From Bryobacter sp. (lineage in GTDB: Bacteria; Acidobacteriota; Terriglobia; Bryobacterales; Bryobacteraceae): a DNA stretch of 64,000 nucleotides. The notes under the pieces are model-generated. The model was not told the DNA's origin. It saw nothing but the letters and a program-made list of their open reading frames with translations, and made no database searches. A program made the translations under genes and the position numbers. Positions 18,141 through 26,378 of the stretch are shown in pieces (position 1 is the first letter of the stretch; each line of letters opens with the position of its first letter). The stretch spans positions 1 through 64,000 of the forward strand of contig JALHNH010000020.1 in NCBI GenBank assembly GCA_022843625.1, read 5' to 3'.

Positions 18141-20696
18141 ATGTCTTTTTCCGCTGGTGACAAAGTTGGGCCTTACGAGATCATTTCGCAGCTTGGAGCT
18201 GGCGGGATGGGTGAGGTTTATAAGGCCCGGGATCCGCGGCTGGACCGGACGGTGGCGATCAAGACTTCGAAGGTGCAGTTCAGTGAGCGGTTCGAGCGGG
18301 AAGCACAGGCGGTGGCGGCGCTGAATCATCCGAATATTTGCATTCTGCATGATGTGGGGCTGAATTACCTGGTGATGGAGTTGGTGGATGGGCAGCCGCT
18401 GAAGGGGCCGCTGCCGATTGATAAGGTGCTTAGCTATGCTTCGCAGATTTGCGATGCGCTGAGTGCGGCACACGCTAAGGGGATTACGCATCGGGATCTG
18501 AAGCCGGCCAATATTCTTGTTGGCAAACAGGGGATCAAGCTGCTTGATTTTGGATTGGCCAAGCGGGTGGAGGCTAAGCCCGTTAGCGAAGAGACGGTGA
18601 CGAGTGCGCTGACGGGTGAAGGGGTGGTGCTGGGGACGCCGCAGTATATGGCCCCGGAGCAGATTGAGGGGCGGGAGGCGGATGCGCGGTCGGATATCTT
18701 TGCGCTGGGTTGCGTGATGTATGAGATGGTGACGGGGAAGAAGGCGTTTGAGGGGAAGACGGCTTCGTCGATTGCGGCGGCGATTCTGGCTCGGGAGCCG
18801 GAGCCGATTTCGAATGTTCAGCCGTTGACGCCCAAGTCGCTGGAGCGGGTGATTCAGGCTTGCCTTGCGAAGGACCCGGATGAACGGTGGCAATCGGCGC
18901 GGGATGTGAAGATTGGGCTTAAAAGTGTTGGAGTAGTTGCGGATGTGGACGTGGTGCAGAAGCCGTCGCGGGTGTGGCAGGTTGCGGCTGCTGGTTGCGC
19001 CCTGTTGGCTGTGGTGGCGGGGGTTGCGCTTTACTGGAAAGCAGATGCTCCGGCCGGGGAAGTGGGACGCTTTGAGATGACGGAAAATGTCTTCGAAGCC
19101 AATGGGCGCAATTATGCGTTGATATCTCCCGATGGACGCACGCTAGCATTTCTCTCGAATCGCGCGGATGGGCGGCGGCAAATCTATCTCAGGCGGCTGG
19201 ATTCTGTAACACCGATCGCGGTGGGGGGCACAGAGGGAGTTAACAATTACTTCTGGTCTCCTGATTCGAAATCCATCGGCTTCGCGATCGACACCACTAT
19301 GCAAAAGGTGGATTTGTCGAGCGGCAGCGTCACGACAATTTTTGAGGGCGGAGCCAAGAGCGCGATCTGGGTAAATAAAGACACTATTGTCTTTGAACCC
19401 AGCACGCCTGGGCCACTGATGAAAGTGAGTGTCAATGGAGGAGCCGCTGAAGGGGTGAGCGTGCTTGGGGAGCAGCCGCGCGAGTTGCAGCATGATCGTC
19501 TGGCCACCTGTGGTGAGGATGGGCGATTTCTCTATGGGGCCAAGCTAGAGGATGGAAAAGAGGTGTGGCGTGTTGGGTCCATTACCGGGAAGAAGCCCGT
19601 AACAATTCAATCGAGCGGTCCAATGTTGGCTTGCAGCATGGTGGGAAGCGGACCAGCGAAGGGAGAATACCTGATCAGTTATGCAGGGACGGCGATTCAG
19701 GCACGGCGCTTCGATCTGGACACGGGGGAACTGATTGGCCCGGCGGTGAAACTTGCTGAGAGCAAGTATAAAAACCTCAGCAATAGCCTCTCCAATCATT
19801 ATTCTGTTTCCAATAACGGAGTCCTTGTTTACCGGAGCCAACAAGGAACTGAAAGCGGTCTCGCATGGTTCGACCGGAATGGAAAGTTAGTTGAGGAGTT
19901 GCCTCGGGAGATTGTGGGGCTGAACCCTGCGATTTCACCAGATGGGAAGATGGTGGCAATGGGCCGCGGGATGGAGGGATGGGTATCTGATTTAGCGAGA
20001 GGGACGTCGATGCGACTCACTCAAGGGGAGCAGCAATGCACACTGCCTACATGGTCGGTTGACAGCAAGCGGATTGCTTGCGCTCATGGTGGTCAAATTG
20101 TGGAGTTGGAGGTCAACGGCAGCGGTGCAACAAGGAACATAGCCAAGGTGCCCTTAGCCTGGCTTCAACATTATTCTCCGGATGGGCAGAGAATTCTCTA
20201 TGTCGATCCTTCTCGCAAGTCGCTTATGTCGATTGGGGTGGATGGCAAGGAGGCTCCTGTTGAGATTGCGCCGAGTGGGCCGTCTTACTTCCCGGCAACT
20301 TATTCTCCCGATGGCCGGTTTATTAGTTATGCCTCTGGAGAATCTGGCCGGCTTGAGGTTTATGTCCGGGCGGTTGCACCTGGTACGGGGAAGTGGCTTG
20401 TGTCCACTCAAGGGGGTGGGATGCCAGCGTGGCGCGGGGATGGGAAGGAGTTGTTTTATTTGTCGCCAGAGCTAGACATGATGGCAGTTGATGTTGAGTT
20501 GAACCCGACGTTTCAGCCTTCGGCTCCGCGTGTGTTGTTTCGGACCAAGGTGAGTGGAAACAATAATCGGCGCAATAATTTTGCGGTTGCAAGGGATGGG
20601 CAGAAGTTTTTGATCTCGACGCAGAGGGGGGAGGCTTCGCCGATTTCGATTGTGTTGAATTGGCCGGCGTTGCTTGATGCGCCGTCTGCGCCTTGA
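18141..20696 (+). CDS. serine/threonine protein kinase with C-terminal TolB/WD40-like beta-propeller
   Basis: LGAGGMGEVYKARD, THRDLKPANILV, LLDFGLAKR, GTPQYMAPEQ; TM segment then YSPDGRFISYAS, WSPDSK repeats. Confidence 0.95.
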   Translation: MSFSAGDKVGPYEIISQLGAGGMGEVYKARDPRLDRTVAIKTSKVQFSERFEREAQAVAALNHPNICILHDVGLNYLVMELVDGQPLKGPLPIDKVLSYASQICDALSAAHAKGITHRDLKPANILVGKQGIKLLDFGLAKRVEAKPVSEETVTSALTGEGVVLGTPQYMAPEQIEGREADARSDIFALGCVMYEMVTGKKAFEGKTASSIAAAILAREPEPISNVQPLTPKSLERVIQACLAKDPDERWQSARDVKIGLKSVGVVADVDVVQKPSRVWQVAAAGCALLAVVAGVALYWKADAPAGEVGRFEMTENVFEANGRNYALISPDGRTLAFLSNRADGRRQIYLRRLDSVTPIAVGGTEGVNNYFWSPDSKSIGFAIDTTMQKVDLSSGSVTTIFEGGAKSAIWVNKDTIVFEPSTPGPLMKVSVNGGAAEGVSVLGEQPRELQHDRLATCGEDGRFLYGAKLEDGKEVWRVGSITGKKPVTIQSSGPMLACSMVGSGPAKGEYLISYAGTAIQARRFDLDTGELIGPAVKLAESKYKNLSNSLSNHYSVSNNGVLVYRSQQGTESGLAWFDRNGKLVEELPREIVGLNPAISPDGKMVAMGRGMEGWVSDLARGTSMRLTQGEQQCTLPTWSVDSKRIACAHGGQIVELEVNGSGATRNIAKVPLAWLQHYSPDGQRILYVDPSRKSLMSIGVDGKEAPVEIAPSGPSYFPATYSPDGRFISYASGESGRLEVYVRAVAPGTGKWLVSTQGGGMPAWRGDGKELFYLSPELDMMAVDVELNPTFQPSAPRVLFRTKVSGNNNRRNNFAVARDGQKFLISTQRGEASPISIVLNWPALLDAPSAP

Positions 20697-20697
20697 G

Positions 20698-21879
20698 CTA
20701 GCGCGCGTATTTTTTGATCATGGCTTCGGTGATCTCTACGCCGAATCCTGGTTTGGTGCTGGGGTATAGATAGCCGTCGGCGAAGCGTGGAGACATGGCT
20801 TGCATGATGTCGTTGCCGGGTTCGCCTACGCCGAAGCTTTCGGCGAGGTTGCAGTGGGCTGTGGCCAGGATGAGGTTGAGGCCGTAGACGCTGCCTCCGC
20901 GGTGGGGAATCATGGGGAGCTGATGGGCACTGGCGAGGGCGGCGATTTTGCGTAGCTCGGTGAGACCTCCACTCCAGGTGATGTCGGGCTGGAGGATGTG
21001 GGCGGCCTTGCGGGCAATCAGGTTTTCGAAGCCGTAACGGGTGTATTCGTGCTCGCCGCTGGCGATGCTGGTGGACTTTACTTTGGCACAGAGTTGGGCG
21101 TAGCCGGCCATGTCGTCGGGGGAGAGAGGCTCTTCGATAAACATGAGTCGCGAGGGGGCTAGACGGTCGACCATTTCGAGAGTGTAGGGGACGTCCCAGC
21201 GGCAGAGGACGTCGATCATGAGGTCTGCGTCGGGGCCAATGGATTTGCGGGCGGCTTCGATTTGCCCGACGGCTTTACGCATGCCGTCTTTGCCTTCGTA
21301 GGGGGCGCTATCGATGGGGAGCTTGAAGGCCTTGATGCCTTGCTTGAGGCCGAAGTCTACGTTTCTGCTGGTGAGATAGACGGGTACTTTGTCTTTGGTT
21401 GCGCCACCTAGTAACTTGTAGACGGGTAGGTTGGCGGTTTTGCCGGCTAGATCCCAGAGGGCGAGGTCGATGCCGCTGATGGCGTGGATGGCGAGGCCCT
21501 TGCGGCCGTAGAAGAGGGATGAGGCATAGAGCTGTTCCCAGAGGGCTTCGATGTTGGCGGGGTCGGCTTTGAGGAGGAGGTCGCGGAGGTGGTTGTCGAT
21601 GATATGGACGGCGGCAGAACCGCCGCCTCCGAGGCCATAGCCGGTAAGGCCACCGGTGGTTTTGATCTCGACGAGGATGGAGCCGGCGAGTTGTGAGAAG
21701 GGGCCGTACCAGCGGTAGCGGGCGGGGTCTTGATCGCCTTTGAATTCGGCGGTGCCGAAGCGGGCGGTGGGGAGGAGTGGGAGGGCCCAGGCTTTAACGG
21801 AGTCGATGCGTTGCTGGCCTTGGGCTAGCAGGGGGAGGGTTGATGCGGCCGTGAGGATGTTGCGCCGGGTCCAGTTCAT
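20698..21879 (-). CDS. mandelate racemase / muconate lactonizing enzyme family protein
   Basis: Tat-like MNWTRRNILTAAS; GIDLALWDLAGKTANLPVYKLLGG, FIEEPLSPDDMAGYAQL, QPDITWSGGLTELRKIAALA. Confidence 0.9.
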   Translation of the reverse strand: MNWTRRNILTAASTLPLLAQGQQRIDSVKAWALPLLPTARFGTAEFKGDQDPARYRWYGPFSQLAGSILVEIKTTGGLTGYGLGGGGSAAVHIIDNHLRDLLLKADPANIEALWEQLYASSLFYGRKGLAIHAISGIDLALWDLAGKTANLPVYKLLGGATKDKVPVYLTSRNVDFGLKQGIKAFKLPIDSAPYEGKDGMRKAVGQIEAARKSIGPDADLMIDVLCRWDVPYTLEMVDRLAPSRLMFIEEPLSPDDMAGYAQLCAKVKSTSIASGEHEYTRYGFENLIARKAAHILQPDITWSGGLTELRKIAALASAHQLPMIPHRGGSVYGLNLILATAHCNLAESFGVGEPGNDIMQAMSPRFADGYLYPSTKPGFGVEITEAMIKKYAR

Positions 21880-22823
21880 AGTGATACGCCTTCCCAGAGG
21901 GTTTTGAGGGCTTGCTTGCCCTGGTCGTCCAGTTTTGATTTTGTCGCGAGGACACCTACGTCGCCGTTGCGGGGAGCCCGGACCTTGTGATTCGGGAAGA
22001 CGCCCCGGAGCATGAGTAAGTACTTGAGGCCTTCGATGCCGTATTGCTCGAATTCCGGGATGAGGACGGCGGCGCGGGCGAAAGTGCGGACGGCTTCATT
22101 GTGCTTGTTTTGACGCCACTGGTTGTAAGCCCTGGTGTAGAGGTCTGCCGGGCCGGCGGCTGGCATGCAGCCGGATGCGCCTCGGAGGAGTTCGTCGATC
22201 ATGGTGCGGCCGTGGGCTCCGGTGAAGATGGTTAGTTGAGGGGCTTTGGTGTGGAATTCGGTGATACGGGGGAGGGTGACGCCAGCTTCGTCTTTGACAA
22301 TTTTGACGGCGGGTACGTCGCGGGAGAGGGCGATGACTTCGTCAACGGTGATCTTGCCTACGGCCTGGAGACAGAGGGGGAGGCCTGGTGCGGCGGCGGA
22401 GATTTGTTTGAAGAAGGCGGGGAGGGTGGTGCCTTCGGGCGGGAGAGAGATGAGGGCGTGGGCGCCATGTTTCGCTGCGTGTTTCGCCATGCGGATGGAT
22501 TCGTCGATGTTACCGGACTGGACTCCGATCATGATCTTTATCGAGCTTCCCTTCCCTGCGGCGAGTAAGGTTTCGGCGCCTTTTAGGCGTTCTTCGATGG
22601 TTAGGGACCAGAACTCGCTGGCGAGTTGCGGCCAGGCGAGGCCGTGGACGCCGCACTTTGCGAGGTAGGCGGTTTGCTTCTTTAGGGTTTCGGTGTCCAG
22701 GGTGTCGTCATCGCGGAATGGGGTTTGGGCGATGGGGTAGATGCCGTGGAAGGCGGAGTTGGGTTGGGGCTTGGCGGCGAGGAGCGACGTGGATGCGAGG
22801 AAGGTGCGCCGGGTGTGAGTCAC
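21876..22823 (-). CDS. dihydrodipicolinate synthase family protein
   Basis: Start re-assigned to GTG at 22823 (VTHTRRTFLASTSLLAAKP, Tat-like); FHGIYPIAQTPFRDDDTLD, IMIGVQSGNIDESIRMAKHAAKHGAHAL, VKIVKDEAG. Confidence 0.85.
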   Translation of the reverse strand: MTHTRRTFLASTSLLAAKPQPNSAFHGIYPIAQTPFRDDDTLDTETLKKQTAYLAKCGVHGLAWPQLASEFWSLTIEERLKGAETLLAAGKGSSIKIMIGVQSGNIDESIRMAKHAAKHGAHALISLPPEGTTLPAFFKQISAAAPGLPLCLQAVGKITVDEVIALSRDVPAVKIVKDEAGVTLPRITEFHTKAPQLTIFTGAHGRTMIDELLRGASGCMPAAGPADLYTRAYNQWRQNKHNEAVRTFARAAVLIPEFEQYGIEGLKYLLMLRGVFPNHKVRAPRNGDVGVLATKSKLDDQGKQALKTLWEGVSL

Positions 22824-22874
22824 GGTTGCGATTCTATCGCAGGGACTTTCGACGTGTATGTTGGAGATGTGGGG

Positions 22875-23261
22875 ATGTTTAGTGCGTTGGGGTGGATTCG
22901 GAAAGGGTGGGCTCAGTTGCAAGCTCGGCGACGAGCCAAGACTGCGATTGTGTCTTGCGATGCTGTTGGTTTTCGGTTGAGGGATAGGGCAAGCGAGGAA
23001 GTTGTTGCCTGGGAGAAGATCCATCGTGTGGTTGCCTTCAAACGCGATTGCTACACGGTGGATATGATTTGCATTGCGTTTATGGATCGGGACGGGTTGG
23101 TTCTGTTGGAGGTGGATGAGAGTGCGGCGGGTTATCAGGAGTTGGTGGACAGATTGCCGCAGCACCTGGTTGGGTGTCTGTCGATGGGGGAATGGTTTAT
23201 ACAGGTTGCATTTCCGGCGTTTGAGGTGAATTTGACTGAGTTGTACCGGCGCGGTGTTTAG
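22875..23261 (+). CDS. small hypothetical protein preceding the STAND ATPase gene
   Basis: Start re-assigned to MFSALGWIRKGW; ends 21 bp before the next same-strand gene. Confidence 0.7.
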   Translation: MFSALGWIRKGWAQLQARRRAKTAIVSCDAVGFRLRDRASEEVVAWEKIHRVVAFKRDCYTVDMICIAFMDRDGLVLLEVDESAAGYQELVDRLPQHLVGCLSMGEWFIQVAFPAFEVNLTELYRRGV

Positions 23262-23282
23262 TAGCTTAGTAAGAGTAACCCG

Positions 23283-26039
23283 ATGGCAGATCCGTTTAGT
23301 CTTGCACTGGCCGCAGGAGCATCGTTCTCAGCGATGCAGGAGTTGGCTGGGAATCTGGTTCCGGAGTTTGTGGGGGATTTGGCTTCGCCTCGGGAGCGGC
23401 TGAAGCAGTTGCGGGAACGTTTGAATCTCGCCAGGCCTGATGAGAACCATGATTTGTTTCGGGCCTTGACCGATGCTTATTGGATTGCGCTGCTGCTGGT
23501 GGTGGCGCTTGTGGGGGAGGCGGCGGGGGAGCCTGTTTGTTGGCCTGAGGCGCTGGGGGCGGGTTCGACGGTGACCAAGGCCTGGAGGAAGGTTCGGGAG
23601 TTGTTTCCTTCGGGGCAGTCGCGCGTTGGATTGCAGAATGCGGCTACGGCTGAGATTGCTCTTGCGCTCTACCCGAAGATTTTGGAGCAACTAGAGGATT
23701 CTTTGAAGATGCCGCCGGTTGGGATTGAGGCGGCTTATGCGGAGGTGGAGAGTTTGTTTGTGCGATCGCAGGGGTCGGCTCCGGAGTTTGCGCGGACGCT
23801 GATTGGGGAGGCGGGTGAGGGGTTGAGGAGGCTTGCTTATCCGCATGTACTTACGGCGGGGATGGAGGCATACCTTGAGGCACATTGGTTCTTGTTGTTT
23901 CGTGGGGCGCTGGCGGAGACGGTAAAACGAAATGAAGAGGTTGAGCGGATTCTCAACATCACGCTTGTGTCGGAGATCCATCAAGGGGTTCAGACGCTGC
24001 TGAAGATTGCGACAGGGCAAGCTGTTCGACCAATTGTTCGGAGTAATGTTCCTTCGATGGGTAAGCGGCCTTTTTTGGGGCGGGAAAAGTTGCTTGAGAA
24101 GATTGGTGCTGGGTTGGGGGATGTTGATCGTGAGAGCGTCGCTGTGCTGCATGGCCAGCCGGGGGTGGGGAAGAGTGAGGTGGCGCGGGAGTTTGCGAGA
24201 CGTAGTGGGGATCGATATAGCGGCGGTACGTTCTGGGTGGATGCATCGAAAGGCGGGCTGGGCCTTGCGTTTGCGACGATCGGGAAGACGATGCTGAATC
24301 TGGCTGCTCCTGCCGGATTCACGATTGAGGAGCAGGGTCAGTTTTGCTTCCAGCGGCTTGGGGCAGAACCGATGCTGCTCATTTATGACAACGTGGTGAG
24401 ATTTGAGGAGATCGCGGAGTGGTTGCCGGTGAGTGGGATGCAGTTGCATGTTTTGCTCACGACGTTTGTGGTTGGGGATGAGAGGGCATGGGATTGGATT
24501 GAGGTGCCGCTGCTTACGGAGGAAGAATCGGTGGCGGTGGCGAGGGAGCTAACCGAGGGGAGGTTAAGCGAAGAGAAGTGCCGGGAGATTGCCCGGTTTG
24601 CGGGTGGGCTGAGTATCCAGGTGGTTTCGGAAGCAGCGGCTACGAATGTGGAGATGCGGCGGAGGAGAGTGCCGGCGGTGGGGGCCGGGATCGCGCCTGC
24701 GACGGGGGAGAGTTTTGCGCGGCCTTATGCGCTGCTGGATGCCGATGCGCGGCTGTTGGCTCATGCGGTACGGTATTTGAGTCCGCAGCGGATCCCGATT
24801 GTCGAGGTTTCGTTGCATCTATGCGGGGGAGCGGGCTGGGATGAGGATCGATTCGCGAAAGCTTTGGATCTTTGTGAGGACCTTCATTTGGTTGCCTTGG
24901 ATACGCATCTGAGCATGCACCAGTTGTTCGCCAGGTTTTTGGACGGAGAGACACTTGGGGCTGAAGAAGCGGTGGGGCTAGGAGCAGTGCGGCGGCGGCA
25001 GTGGGAACGCTTTCGGGAGTTGGCTGGGGTGGTGGCAGCGAATCCAGCGGAGTTGGAGGTGGTTGGTTTGCTTGTTGCTTACCCGATTGCCGTTGCGGGT
25101 TGGAGGGATATTCTCGATGAGGGGCAGTATGAAGCAGGCACCGTGGTGGGCCGAGCTCTGTATGAGATTGGCCGCTTTGCCGAGTCGCAGCCGTGGTTTG
25201 AAGAGGCTGTCGCTAAGGCCCGGCTTGGGGACAGCAACGGGTGCCTGGACCACGACAGCCTGGGCCGCAGCCTGCATCTGGTGGGATCTTGCCTGTCAAA
25301 CCGGGGCCAGTTTGCCGAGGCGCAGCCGTGGTTTGTAGAGGCTGTCACTGAGAAGCGGCAAGGGGACAGCCACGGGCGCTTGGACCACGCGAGCTTGGGC
25401 ACCAGCCTGCATCAGGTGGGATATTGCCTATCGGGCCGGGGCCAGTTTGCCGAGGCGCAGCCGTGGTTTGAAAAGGCTGTCGCTGAAGTGCGGCTAGGGG
25501 ACAGTCACGGGCGCCTTGACCACGCGAGCCTGGGCCGCAGCCTGCATCAGGTGGGAATTTGCCTGTGGGGCCGGGGCCAGTTTGCCGAGGCGCAGCCGTG
25601 GTTTGAAGAGGCTATCGCTGAGAAGCGGCAAGGGGACAGCCACGGGCGCTTGGACCACGAGAACCTGGGCAGCAGCCTGAATCTGGTGGGATTTTGCCTG
25701 TCGAGCCGGGGCCAGTTTGCCGAGGCGCAGCCGTGGTTTGAAGAGGCTGTCGCTGAGAAGCGGCAAGGGGACAGCCACGGGCGCATGGACCACGAGAGTC
25801 TGAGCAGCAGCCTGCATATGGTGGGATATTGCCTGTCGAGCCGAGGGAAGTTTGCCGAGGCACAGCCGTGGTTTGAAGAGGCTGCCGCTGAGGCACGGCT
25901 AGGGGATGTCTTCGGCAGAGTTGACCACGAAAGCCTTGCCCGAAGCATAGATTGGGTGGGCATATGCAGGGCTAAGTTAGGCGATGCAGTTGGGGCGGCA
26001 GAGTGGCGGGCTATGGCGGCGAAGGAACGGGCTCTCTAG
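23283..26039 (+). CDS. NLR-like STAND (NB-ARC-type) ATPase with C-terminal 45-aa TPR-like repeats and unknown alpha-helical N-terminal domain
   Basis: Walker A VLHGQPGVGKSEVAREFA, Walker B MLLIYDNV, FAGGLSIQV (GLPL-like), LSMHQLFARFL winged-helix-like end, then tandem GQFAEAQPWFEEAVAEKRQGDSHGRLDHESLGSSLHxVGxCLSSR. Confidence 0.9.
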   Translation: MADPFSLALAAGASFSAMQELAGNLVPEFVGDLASPRERLKQLRERLNLARPDENHDLFRALTDAYWIALLLVVALVGEAAGEPVCWPEALGAGSTVTKAWRKVRELFPSGQSRVGLQNAATAEIALALYPKILEQLEDSLKMPPVGIEAAYAEVESLFVRSQGSAPEFARTLIGEAGEGLRRLAYPHVLTAGMEAYLEAHWFLLFRGALAETVKRNEEVERILNITLVSEIHQGVQTLLKIATGQAVRPIVRSNVPSMGKRPFLGREKLLEKIGAGLGDVDRESVAVLHGQPGVGKSEVAREFARRSGDRYSGGTFWVDASKGGLGLAFATIGKTMLNLAAPAGFTIEEQGQFCFQRLGAEPMLLIYDNVVRFEEIAEWLPVSGMQLHVLLTTFVVGDERAWDWIEVPLLTEEESVAVARELTEGRLSEEKCREIARFAGGLSIQVVSEAAATNVEMRRRRVPAVGAGIAPATGESFARPYALLDADARLLAHAVRYLSPQRIPIVEVSLHLCGGAGWDEDRFAKALDLCEDLHLVALDTHLSMHQLFARFLDGETLGAEEAVGLGAVRRRQWERFRELAGVVAANPAELEVVGLLVAYPIAVAGWRDILDEGQYEAGTVVGRALYEIGRFAESQPWFEEAVAKARLGDSNGCLDHDSLGRSLHLVGSCLSNRGQFAEAQPWFVEAVTEKRQGDSHGRLDHASLGTSLHQVGYCLSGRGQFAEAQPWFEKAVAEVRLGDSHGRLDHASLGRSLHQVGICLWGRGQFAEAQPWFEEAIAEKRQGDSHGRLDHENLGSSLNLVGFCLSSRGQFAEAQPWFEEAVAEKRQGDSHGRMDHESLSSSLHMVGYCLSSRGKFAEAQPWFEEAAAEARLGDVFGRVDHESLARSIDWVGICRAKLGDAVGAAEWRAMAAKERAL
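25173..25985 (+). repeat. about six tandem 135-bp (45-aa) repeats within the STAND gene
   Basis: Motif ttgccgag(g/t)c(g/a)cagccgtggtttg recurs at 135-bp spacing (starts near 25176, 25311, 25446, 25581, 25716, 25851). Confidence 0.95.
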
Positions 26040-26304
26040 GCCGGGGATTTTTCGTATTGCATGGCGCCGGCGAGGTTGCCTTTTGGGTCCTGGAAGAAGA
26101 TTAGGGTTCCTACGGTTGGGATTGTTAGTTTTGGCATCACGATCTTGCCCCCATCTTCTCTTAAGTGGCTTGGGTTGCGTCGATGTCTTCTACTCCGAAG
26201 CTGCATTCCATTCCGGACATTTTCAGGCCTGGGACTAGTTCTCTTCTGGGCTGGATGGCGGCCATTAGTCCGGGGCTTGCGGTGTTTAAGAAGCCGTGAT
26301 TGCC
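26036..26304 (-). pseudogene. VOC/glyoxalase-family remnant, frameshifted and N-terminally truncated
   Basis: Minus strand: frame 1 LMAAIQPRRELVPGLKMSGMECSFGVEDIDATQAT*; frame 2 resumes REDGGKIVMPKLTIPTVGTLIFFQDPKGNLAGAMQYEKSPA*. Confidence 0.75.
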
Positions 26305-26378
26305 ACAAGGAGGCTATGAACTTAATGTCAAACTCCCAAGGATCAGTTCGCACTTAAGTACACTTTTTAGGGACACTC

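Noticed and set aside
18039-18893. 284-aa minus-strand ORF opposite the kinase domain
   Set aside because: Composition is Arg/His/Leu shadow; kinase motifs on plus strand explain the region.
25173-25985. Direct repeats as a possible CRISPR or satellite array
   Set aside because: Period 135 bp stays in frame, is within a coding protein and has no unique spacers; explained as TPR-like repeats.
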